Source: JABCPE02 sp963518955
GTDB taxonomy: Bacteria > Bacteroidota > Bacteroidia > Flavobacteriales > Weeksellaceae
Direction of reading: 5' to 3'
DNA: 64,000 nt
Assembly: GCA_963518955.1 (NCBI GenBank)
Contig: CAUQKI010000006.1
Span: forward strand, 26,865-90,864
The position numbers were made by a program, and so were the translations under genes. The notes beneath the pieces are model-generated. The model was not told the origin of the DNA. It saw nothing but the letters and a program-made list of their open reading frames with translations, and did not search any database. Shown piece after piece: positions 24,739-31,694 of this stretch (its first letter is position 1; each line of letters opens with the position of its first letter).

Positions 24739-26016
24739 ATGAAGAAAATTGTCGTTTCAATTTTTGTGGCAGCATTAGGTTCACATGCAGCAGCTCAGAA
24801 TATCGGAAACTCTCCTTATGCAGCTTACGGAATCGGAGATATCAAATATGATAACTCGGTGGAAACTCGGTCTATGGGTGGGATTTCTACTGCTTATGTT
24901 TGGGATTTTAACAATCAATTTAATTTTCAAAACCCTGCAGCAAACCAGAATTTGGAAATCACTTCCCTAAGATTTCATGGGACTAACGAAAACCAATATT
25001 TCAAATCTGGATATAATGGGAATAAATATGGTAAACATTCCTCCTATCTTTCAGGAATTTCCTTAGCTTTTCCTCTTTCTAAAAAGGTAAAATTAGGGAT
25101 AGGATATCAGCCATATAGTTCAAAAGATTACAGCATTACACAGAGTACATCTCTACCAGATGGAACTGCTGGTGTCCAAAATTTCCATGGCGATGGCGGT
25201 ATCAATCTTGTTCAGCTTGGAGTGGGATATTCCATTACACCTAGTTTTTCAGTAGGTTTGTCCAATAATCTATATTTTGGGAGAATTTCTGATGTTCAGG
25301 AAACAGCCTATGAAAACACTACTTTGGTAAGCAATATAGAAAACGAATCAAGTGTTACAAGTTTTAATTTCACATTAGGTTCTGTTTATCAGAAAAAACT
25401 TAAAAATAATAAAAAACTGACTTTAGGGGCTTCTTATACTTTTGGGAATACTTCGAATTTTAAATCAACTTACACAAACAGTACCTATTATCTAAATGGG
25501 ACTACTAAGTCTAATGAAGACATTGTAGCACAAGAATCCAAAAATACAAACAACACTATTCCTCAGAAATTATCTCTCGGTGTAGGATTCGGGCACGATG
25601 CTAAATGGTTCGTTTCTGGGCAGTTTGACTACAAAAGCGGGAAAAATGCAGAGTCTTTACGCTCTCTGTCTTACAGCTATGACAATGCTTACAGAGTATC
25701 TGTAGGGGGCTGGTATCTTCCTAACTACAATAATTTTAGAAATTATTTTTCAAGAGTTACCTATCGTTATGGGGCTTTCTATGAAAAAGGTCATCTGAAT
25801 GTACAAGGCACGAATATCAACCAATACGGGCTTTCATTCGGAGCATCTTTCCCTTTCCAGAAAAGCAATATCAACAGGCTTAGTACCTTGGATTTAGGTA
25901 TAGAATTAGGACAAAGAGGAACGGTTAAAAATAATTTAATCAGAGAAAATTTCTTGAATTTCACCATTGGTATAAACTTTGCCAACAAATGGTTTGAAAA
26001 ACAATACTTTGACTAG
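24739..26016 (+). CDS. outer-membrane beta-barrel protein, unknown function
   Basis: A 425-residue exported protein with a signal peptide (KIVVSIFVAALGSHAAA then QN) and a mature part made of alternating amphipathic strands rich in Gly, Tyr, Ser and Asn. The N-terminus, SPYAAYGIGDIKYDNSVETR and SMGGISTAY, is characteristic of Flavobacteriia/Bacteroidota outer-membrane proteins related to the FadL/PorV-type barrels, which begin with a similar 'Y..yG.G......RsmGga..a' phrase. I cannot assign a ligand. It is followed after 12 bases by lptC and probably shares its transcript, which places it in an outer-membrane biogenesis context. Confidence 0.7.
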   Translation: MKKIVVSIFVAALGSHAAAQNIGNSPYAAYGIGDIKYDNSVETRSMGGISTAYVWDFNNQFNFQNPAANQNLEITSLRFHGTNENQYFKSGYNGNKYGKHSSYLSGISLAFPLSKKVKLGIGYQPYSSKDYSITQSTSLPDGTAGVQNFHGDGGINLVQLGVGYSITPSFSVGLSNNLYFGRISDVQETAYENTTLVSNIENESSVTSFNFTLGSVYQKKLKNNKKLTLGASYTFGNTSNFKSTYTNSTYYLNGTTKSNEDIVAQESKNTNNTIPQKLSLGVGFGHDAKWFVSGQFDYKSGKNAESLRSLSYSYDNAYRVSVGGWYLPNYNNFRNYFSRVTYRYGAFYEKGHLNVQGTNINQYGLSFGASFPFQKSNINRLSTLDLGIELGQRGTVKNNLIRENFLNFTIGINFANKWFEKQYFD

Positions 26017-26028
26017 TTTTTTCTTTTT

Positions 26029-26613
26029 ATGAAATTTCAAATGAATAAATACAAAAAAAATATAGTTGCTGTTTTTTCCGTAGCTATATTTTTTGTTTTG
26101 CATTCTTGTGAAGAAGACCTTACGGAGGTCAATAGGGACAAGAATAAAAATTTCCCTTCCAGAGTTATTTATAACTCAAACATTCTACAGAAAGATTCTG
26201 GTTTCGTGAAAATCAGATTCAAAGCACCTATTTTAGAGGAATATGAATTCATAGACACTCCATATATAGAAGCAAAAAAAGGGATTTATCTTGAATTTTA
26301 TGACAAAAAAAATCCTGATGTTCCCGGCACTCTGAAAGCCAATTATGCTAAATTCATAGAAAAAAAAGAATATTATGAAGCCAAAGGCGGAGTAAAGGTG
26401 ACCAATAGCGAGGGACAGACTTTCGTGATGAAATCTATCTACTGGGACAAAAAAAATAAACAGATGTACACCAAAGATTCTGTTTTTATTTCTGATAAAG
26501 AAGGAAATGTCTTCGTGGCAGCGAATGGGATGGTTGCCAAAGACGATTTTACAGAATATACCTTCTACAACAACTCTGGTGAAATCAACCCAAAAAAAAT
26601 GCCCGACAAATAG
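26029..26613 (+). CDS. lptC: LPS export periplasmic protein LptC, lipoprotein form
   Basis: A 194-residue LptC-like protein: an N-terminal hydrophobic segment (IVAVFSVAIFFVLHSC) with a lipobox Cys near residue 27, followed by a short beta-jellyroll domain. Conserved features include PYIEAKKGIYLEFYD and the consecutive strand phrases LKANYAKFIEKKEYYEAKGGVKVTN-like 'a..A.y....klyel.GnV.v.n', then 'L.t..l.wd.k...i.T...V', the typical LptA/LptC repeat pattern. LptC passes lipopolysaccharide from LptBFG to LptA. In Bacteroidota the protein is often lipid-anchored as here. A second in-frame ATG at 26041 is equally possible as the start. Confidence 0.8.
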   Translation: MKFQMNKYKKNIVAVFSVAIFFVLHSCEEDLTEVNRDKNKNFPSRVIYNSNILQKDSGFVKIRFKAPILEEYEFIDTPYIEAKKGIYLEFYDKKNPDVPGTLKANYAKFIEKKEYYEAKGGVKVTNSEGQTFVMKSIYWDKKNKQMYTKDSVFISDKEGNVFVAANGMVAKDDFTEYTFYNNSGEINPKKMPDK

Positions 26614-26631
26614 GCTTTTTATAAAAATTAA

Positions 26632-26665
26632 AAATAAATCCTCTTCGTATGAAGAGGATTTATTT
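26632..26665. terminator. bidirectional terminator between lptC and cysN
   Basis: Fifteen-base-pair stem from AAATAAATCCTCTTC (26632-26646) to GAAGAGGATTTATTT (26651-26665), loop GTAT. It serves both convergent genes. Confidence 0.9.
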
Positions 26666-26683
26666 TATCTGGTTTGAAGTATT

Positions 26684-27925
26684 TTATTTAAATAAAACTG
26701 CTCCCACCGTCACAAAACTAGTCTGGTCTATCAAGATAGCACTTCCATTTTCACGGATGTTTTGATAGCTGTCGTAGCTCAGCGGTGCAGAGGTTTTTAG
26801 TAGAACTTCCACTACCTCATTTAGTCCTGCATTGGCTGGGTTCATCTCCTTTTCAAGGGTATTTACATCCAGTCGGTATCGGATTTCTTTCACCATAGCG
26901 ATTACGGTTTTGCTGTTATGCTGAAGCAGGTATTTAGTCCCGATAGTCAAAGGTTTTTCATCCATCCAGCACACAAGCGCCTCGATGTCTTGACCAGTTT
27001 TCAACAAACTATCTTCTTTCGCTATCAAGTCTCCTCGGCTGATGTCTATATCATCCGCCAGATGAAGCACGGCACTCTGTGGAGCGAAACATTCCTGGAC
27101 CTCCTTACCGCCGACTTCTATAGCTTTTATGGTAGTTTCTATGTTAGAAGGATAGATTTTCACCTTGTCATTTACCGCGAAAACTCCGCTTTCCACTTTC
27201 CCTGCATAACCTCTGTAATCATGAAGTTCATCCACCTGCGGACGAAGAACCAGCTGCACTGGGAACCTTCCATTCACATGATTTAGGGAAGTCTGAAGCT
27301 CTACCGTTTCCAAAAGATTTAGCAACGCAGAGCCTTTATACCAAGGCATTTTTTCGGATTTATCTACCACATTGTCACCATCCTTCGCACTGATAGGAAT
27401 GAATTTAACATCCTTTAAAGCTAATGAATTGGCAACTTTTTCATATTCTTTTACAATCTCGTTGAACTTTTCTTCGGAATAATCCACCAAGTCCATTTTA
27501 TTTATCGCCACCACTACATGTGGAATGTTCAAGAGTGAAGCAATGATAGAGTGTCTTTTCGTTTGCTCTATCACGCCATTTCTAGCATCCACCAAGATGA
27601 TAATCAAATCTGCATTAGACGCTCCTGTCACCATGTTTCGTGTGTACTGGATATGCCCTGGCGCATCAGCGATGATGAATTTTCTCTTCGGTGTAGAGAA
27701 ATATTTATACGCCACATCGATGGTTATTCCTTGCTCTCTTTCTGCACGAAGTCCATCAGTCAAAAGAGCTAAATCCACCTCTCCATCCTCACGATTTTTG
27801 GTGCTTCTTTCGATGGCTTCCAGCTGGTCTACTAGTATATTTTTGCTGTCGTAGAGAAGTCTTCCAATGAGGGTACTTTTTCCGTCATCTACACTTCCTG
27901 CCGTTAAAAATCTTAATATATCCAT
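26684..27925 (-). CDS. cysN: sulfate adenylyltransferase subunit 1, GTPase (CysN)
   Basis: CysN is the GTPase that drives APS synthesis by CysD from sulfate and ATP. The protein is an EF-Tu-like translational GTPase: TAGSVDDGKSTLIGRLLYD (P-loop GSVDDGKS), RAEREQGITIDVAYKYF (switch I), DAPGHIQYTRNM (DxPGH), and NKMDL (G4), then two beta-barrel domains. It has 413 residues from the ATG at 27925, with no fused APS kinase (CysC) domain. The ATG at 27925 is preferred to the TTG 15 bases upstream. It follows cysD after 20 bases and ends the cysH-orf-cysD-cysN operon, with a strong terminator behind it. Confidence 0.95.
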   Translation of the reverse strand: MDILRFLTAGSVDDGKSTLIGRLLYDSKNILVDQLEAIERSTKNREDGEVDLALLTDGLRAEREQGITIDVAYKYFSTPKRKFIIADAPGHIQYTRNMVTGASNADLIIILVDARNGVIEQTKRHSIIASLLNIPHVVVAINKMDLVDYSEEKFNEIVKEYEKVANSLALKDVKFIPISAKDGDNVVDKSEKMPWYKGSALLNLLETVELQTSLNHVNGRFPVQLVLRPQVDELHDYRGYAGKVESGVFAVNDKVKIYPSNIETTIKAIEVGGKEVQECFAPQSAVLHLADDIDISRGDLIAKEDSLLKTGQDIEALVCWMDEKPLTIGTKYLLQHNSKTVIAMVKEIRYRLDVNTLEKEMNPANAGLNEVVEVLLKTSAPLSYDSYQNIRENGSAILIDQTSFVTVGAVLFK

Positions 27926-27945
27926 TTTTATTAAATCCAAAAAAG

Positions 27946-28857
27946 TTAAAAATACCCGTTTTTCTTTCTGTCCTCCATTGCCGCTTCTGATATTTTATCA
28001 TCGATACGCGTTTCTCCTCTTTCGCTGGTACGAGTTGCTGTAATTTCGTTGATGATATCATCTATGATATAAGCCTCAGACTCCACTGCCGCAGTACAAG
28101 TCATATCTCCCACGGTACGATAGCGAACTTTCTTCTTCAGAATCACATCATTTTCATCAATCTGGATATATGGAGAAACTGCTATCAGCTGTCCTTGGTG
28201 GTCTATCACTTCTCTTTCGTGAGAGAAATAAACCGAAGGAAGTTCTATTCTTTCTCGGCGAATATAGTTCCAAACATCCAGCTCTGTCCAGTTGCTGATA
28301 GGGAAAACACGCACATTTTCTCCTTTGTGGATTTTTCCGTTATAAGTATGCCATAATTCTGGGCGCTGAAGTTTTGGATCCCAGCCTCCGAAATCATCTC
28401 GAACAGAGAAAATTCTTTCCTTAGCTCTAGCTTTTTCCTCATCACGGCGCGCTCCTCCGATACAAGCATCAAACTCAAATTCTTCTATTGTATCCAAAAG
28501 TGTATAACTTTGCAATGCATTTCTGCTGGCAAATTTTCCCTTTGGCTCGGTAAGTCCTTTGCTTTTTATCGTATCTTCTACTTTTCTGACAATAAGTTTC
28601 TCGCCTAATTTCTTTACTAAATTATCACGAAATTCAAGTGCTTCAGGGAAATTATGCCCTGTATCAATATGCACTAGTGGAAATGGAAATTTGCATGGAC
28701 GAAAAGCCTTTAAAGCCAAATGTACCAAGACTATAGAGTCCTTACCTCCACTGAATAATAATGCAGGTTTCTCAAACTGTCCCGCCACTTCACGAAATAT
28801 ATGAATCGACTCAGATTCTAACTGGTCGAGATAATCTAAAGTCCTATCTTTATTCAT
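27946..28857 (-). CDS. cysD: sulfate adenylyltransferase subunit 2 (CysD)
   Basis: CysD makes adenosine 5'-phosphosulfate (APS) from ATP and sulfate, powered by CysN. The 303-residue protein is an adenine-nucleotide alpha-hydrolase-like PP-loop ATPase, with the loop in LFSGGKDSIVL near residue 35, and further conserved segments HIDTGHNFPE, CIGGARRDEEKARAKERIFS and WTELDVWNYI. The C-terminal RTSERGETRIDDK and AAMEDRKKNGYF match the family end. Length is normal for the family (about 300). It is preceded by the Cys-rich ORF and followed by cysN. Confidence 0.97.
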   Translation of the reverse strand: MNKDRTLDYLDQLESESIHIFREVAGQFEKPALLFSGGKDSIVLVHLALKAFRPCKFPFPLVHIDTGHNFPEALEFRDNLVKKLGEKLIVRKVEDTIKSKGLTEPKGKFASRNALQSYTLLDTIEEFEFDACIGGARRDEEKARAKERIFSVRDDFGGWDPKLQRPELWHTYNGKIHKGENVRVFPISNWTELDVWNYIRRERIELPSVYFSHEREVIDHQGQLIAVSPYIQIDENDVILKKKVRYRTVGDMTCTAAVESEAYIIDDIINEITATRTSERGETRIDDKISEAAMEDRKKNGYF

Positions 28858-28877
28858 TTTTAATCTCTATAATGATT

Positions 28878-29243
28878 TTATTTATATTCTATTTCTATTC
28901 TTTCAGTTTCAAAAACAACAGCCCAAGGCATCCAGCAATCCGAATATTCCGTGGCTATTTCATGCCCATTCGCACACATTCTATTAACCTTAGAACCATC
29001 CAATCCACAGCAGCCACTCAGACTATTTTTAGTATGATAAATGGAATTAACCAAATCATTCTTATTGATAATGATTTGTCCTATGTCTACATTCCAATCC
29101 ACACCATCATTCTTTTTATAAAATCCTCGCGGTAAATAGTTTGTCTCATCTTCCAAACTGCAAACAAAATCCTTTGGCAACTCCTTTAAACAAGGTGTTA
29201 AAATGATTCCGCATTCTGCACATTTGATGACTATTTCGCTCAT
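28878..29243 (-). CDS. Cys-rich conserved hypothetical protein inside the cys operon
   Basis: A 121-residue soluble protein located between cysH (6-base gap) and cysD (20-base gap) in the same direction, so it should be co-expressed with sulfate assimilation. It has a CAEC pair near residue 8, a further Cys at 18, a Cys at 28, and a central SGCCGLDGSK with adjacent cysteines, then NRMCANGHEIATEYSDCWMP. The eight cysteines and one His of GHE suggest a metal site, possibly zinc; I recall small hypothetical proteins with the GCCGxDG...GHE...DCW pattern in other phyla but know no function. No signal peptide. It may be a redox or metal accessory for CysH, or a passenger. Confidence 0.7.
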   Translation of the reverse strand: MSEIVIKCAECGIILTPCLKELPKDFVCSLEDETNYLPRGFYKKNDGVDWNVDIGQIIINKNDLVNSIYHTKNSLSGCCGLDGSKVNRMCANGHEIATEYSDCWMPWAVVFETERIEIEYK

Positions 29244-29249
29244 TAGGCT

Positions 29250-29963
29250 TTACTTTTTTTCTTCATTCCAGTGCAGTCCGCACTCTTTTTTTTCTTCATT
29301 TTCCCACCACCAGCGTCCTGCTCGGATATCTTCGCCTTCTTTTATTGGGCGTGTCATCGGCTGGTCGCCTATACTTACATAGCCCTGCTCGTGGAGTGGA
29401 TTGTAAGGGATTTGGTGTTCTTTCAAAAAGGGTAAAAGTTCTCCAGTTTTCCAATGCAATAGAGGATGAAACTTGACGATTTTATTCCCTTCATCCCATT
29501 CCACCATCGGTATCTGCTGTCTGTGTGGAGACTGCTCCGCTCTGATTCCTGTAATCCAGACTTCATACCCTTCCAAAGCTCTTTTCAGAGGTTCCACTTT
29601 TTTTATGTAATCATGCTCTTTTCTCAGCTCTACAGATTTGTAAAATCCATTAACTCCATGCTTTCTCACATATTCCTCTATTCTATGATTATCAGCATAA
29701 TAAGCTGGAATGAGCACATTGTACTTTTCATTGGTATTTACCCAAGTGTCATAGGTTTCATAGAACATACGCCCTGTGTCTATCGTGAAAATATCTATCG
29801 GAAGATTATTCTTAAAAATATAATCTGTGATTATCTGGTCTTCCATACCAAAACTCGTAGAAAAAACTACTTTTTTAGGAAATTTTTCAACCAACAAAGC
29901 CAAAGCCTCTTCTATGGGTAATTGTGGTAATATATTGGATAATTCTTCTACCTTCATAAACAT
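29250..29963 (-). CDS. cysH: phosphoadenylyl-sulfate/adenylyl-sulfate reductase, cluster-free
   Basis: CysH reduces activated sulfate (APS or PAPS) to sulfite using thioredoxin. The 237 residues carry the PP-loop STSFGMED (35-42), SVELRKEHDYIKKVEPLKRA (110-129), GIRAEQSPHR and the end GEDIRAGRWWWE...ECGLHW with catalytic Cys228. Background similarity is to APS reductases, but the four cluster cysteines are lost: CC of the RKxCCxxRKVEPL motif is His117-Asp118, and the CxPC pair of SIGCxPCT is Asp200 and Met203. It should lack the [4Fe-4S] cluster and behave like PAPS reductase; no cysC gene is in the window. First gene of the operon. Confidence 0.9.
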   Translation of the reverse strand: MFMKVEELSNILPQLPIEEALALLVEKFPKKVVFSTSFGMEDQIITDYIFKNNLPIDIFTIDTGRMFYETYDTWVNTNEKYNVLIPAYYADNHRIEEYVRKHGVNGFYKSVELRKEHDYIKKVEPLKRALEGYEVWITGIRAEQSPHRQQIPMVEWDEGNKIVKFHPLLHWKTGELLPFLKEHQIPYNPLHEQGYVSIGDQPMTRPIKEGEDIRAGRWWWENEEKKECGLHWNEEKK

Positions 29964-29975
29964 TTATTTATCGTG

Positions 29976-29983
29976 CAAAATTA
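29976..29983 (-). promoter_or_regulatory. -7 promoter element of the cysH operon
   Basis: Minus-strand TAATTTTG ends 12 bases before the cysH ATG. The leader is too short for a riboswitch. Confidence 0.5.
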
Positions 29984-30041
29984 AAAAACTTTATAGATAA
30001 CGCCCCAAGATAGCAAAAAATTATTAGTCTGACAAATTAAA

Positions 30042-30728
30042 TCAAACATATGATTTTTCCCTTTTTAAATCTGTGATGAGCATCGGATTGTCTTCTCTCA
30101 TTTTATTGACAAGCTCCTCTACTCTGCTGGTTTTCGGGTCTTCCCAAAGCCAGTCCAATTCCTCTTGAGTAATGCCCACCATCTGCAAAAAGGCAACCTC
30201 TCCATTAGGCGTTTCTATCGTACCGAGCTGTGGGTCAGGCGCAAAGACCATCCCTACCAATTTAGTATCACACTCCAAGCGAATAGGTCCATTGGCTGGA
30301 ATAAAATGATAGGCTTCAAACCATTTTTTGCTTTCAAATACATAGCGAGCCAAATTCTGCATCATATTCATCGCCCAATAGGGCTCATTTTTAGCTCCAT
30401 CCGAATCCTTATCTGCTTCAAAAGGAACTACACGAAAAGTAAACTCAAAGCCCCATCCACTAAATTCATTTTCAGCACTTTCAGGCGAATAATATAAGTC
30501 ACTCATCCCATATGACACTACATGCCGATGAAAAATTTGCTCCTCATTATCATAAATACTAATGCCATCAAGCGGGTCTTCCCCTCCGAGCATATGTTTT
30601 AAAACAGGTCCATAATGGCGAGGCTCCTGCTCTGGATAAACCTTCAATAAAGCCTCATCTATAGCATCCCAGCCTACTGAATCAGTTTCTTCAAATTTTG
30701 CTTTGTATTGCTCTTCTGTGTATCTCAT
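30042..30728 (-). CDS. suppressor-of-fused (SUFU) domain protein
   Basis: A 228-residue soluble protein dominated by a SUFU domain (PF05076). Supporting segments: an N-terminal YGPVLKHMLGGEDPLDGISIYD, the YSPESAENEFSGWGFEFTFRV strand pair and the LARYVFESKKWFEAYHFIPANGPI helix with an aromatic run, and LEWLWED-like 'EELDWLWED' at the end, all typical of bacterial SUFU proteins. In animals SUFU represses Hedgehog signalling; in bacteria such domains occur in immunity proteins for polymorphic toxins and as stand-alone genes of unknown role. No toxin gene is adjacent. It lies 22 bases after rsgA and ends a dnaX-rsgA-SUFU run. Confidence 0.8.
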   Translation of the reverse strand: MRYTEEQYKAKFEETDSVGWDAIDEALLKVYPEQEPRHYGPVLKHMLGGEDPLDGISIYDNEEQIFHRHVVSYGMSDLYYSPESAENEFSGWGFEFTFRVVPFEADKDSDGAKNEPYWAMNMMQNLARYVFESKKWFEAYHFIPANGPIRLECDTKLVGMVFAPDPQLGTIETPNGEVAFLQMVGITQEELDWLWEDPKTSRVEELVNKMREDNPMLITDLKREKSYV

Positions 30729-30750
30729 TTTTTTTAATTTTAATTTATGA

Positions 30751-31674
30751 TTAGTTATTTTCTTCTGCTTCCTCCATTAATTTTAAATAAGTCAAATATC
30801 TCGATTCCAAAATTTCCCCTTCCTCTAATTGGACTATAACGGAGCATTTTGGTTCATTGATATGCAGACAGTTATGAAATTTACAATTTTTCCCTTCCTC
30901 AAATATCTCTGGAAAAAAATGCTGAATTTCCTCTTTTTCTATATCCACCATCGCAAACTCTCGCACTCCTGGCGTGTCAATAACACTTCCGCCAAAACTC
31001 CAAAAATGCATCTGCGCAAAAGTAGTCGTATGCTTCCCTTTGAGGTGCGCCTCCGATATTTCGCCTGTTTTCAAATCAAGTGTTGGTTCCAGTGTATTCA
31101 CCAATGTAGATTTTCCACTTCCTGAGTGACCAAAAAACACCGAAACTTTATCTTTCAAAAGTGTTTTCAAGGTTTCTATATTTTCGCCTGAAACAGAAGA
31201 AATTCTCAAAGTTTCGTAGCCTATATTCTGATAAAGCTGCTGGAGGGCTGCCAAAAGTTCCAATTCTTCAGCATTAAGGGTATCTATTTTATTAAATAAA
31301 ATCAAAGGCTGGATATTATAAGCCTCACAGCACACCAAAAAACGATCCAAAAAGCCGAGCGAAGTTTCAGGGAATTTTAGTGTGAAAATAAAACACGCCG
31401 TGTCTATATTAGAAGCGATAATGTGGGCTTCCTTGGAAAGATTGACCGATTTTCGGATGAGATAATTTTTCCTTGGTTCTATCTTTGTAATCCACGCAAC
31501 ATCAGAACTTTCCAGCTCAAATTCCACAAAATCTCCTACCGCCAGCGGATTGGTAAGCCTTGTTTTCAGGAGTTTAAATTTCCCTCGTATTCTCGCCTCG
31601 TAGATGGTGTTTGTCGCAGTTTCCTGCACTTGGTACCAGCTGCCTGTTGATTTTATAATTAGTCCTTTTTTCAA
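30751..31674 (-). CDS. rsgA: small ribosomal subunit biogenesis GTPase RsgA
   Basis: RsgA is a circularly permuted GTPase acting late in 30S assembly. The 307 residues contain an N-terminal OB-fold (about 1-70), then the permuted motif order: NKID (G4) near 125, an SSVSGENIE-type G5, G1 as FGHSGSGKSTLVNTLE near 178-195, a switch with KGKHTTTFAQMHFW, DTPGVREFAM (G3), and a C-terminal zinc knuckle CKFHNCLHINEPKCSV. The family usually has G.SGVGKS in G1; the Ser for Val change here is minor. Twenty bases downstream of the end of dnaX, in the same direction. Confidence 0.95.
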   Translation of the reverse strand: MKKGLIIKSTGSWYQVQETATNTIYEARIRGKFKLLKTRLTNPLAVGDFVEFELESSDVAWITKIEPRKNYLIRKSVNLSKEAHIIASNIDTACFIFTLKFPETSLGFLDRFLVCCEAYNIQPLILFNKIDTLNAEELELLAALQQLYQNIGYETLRISSVSGENIETLKTLLKDKVSVFFGHSGSGKSTLVNTLEPTLDLKTGEISEAHLKGKHTTTFAQMHFWSFGGSVIDTPGVREFAMVDIEKEEIQHFFPEIFEEGKNCKFHNCLHINEPKCSVIVQLEEGEILESRYLTYLKLMEEAEENN

Positions 31675-31694
31675 GAAAATATTTTTTAGTTTTT

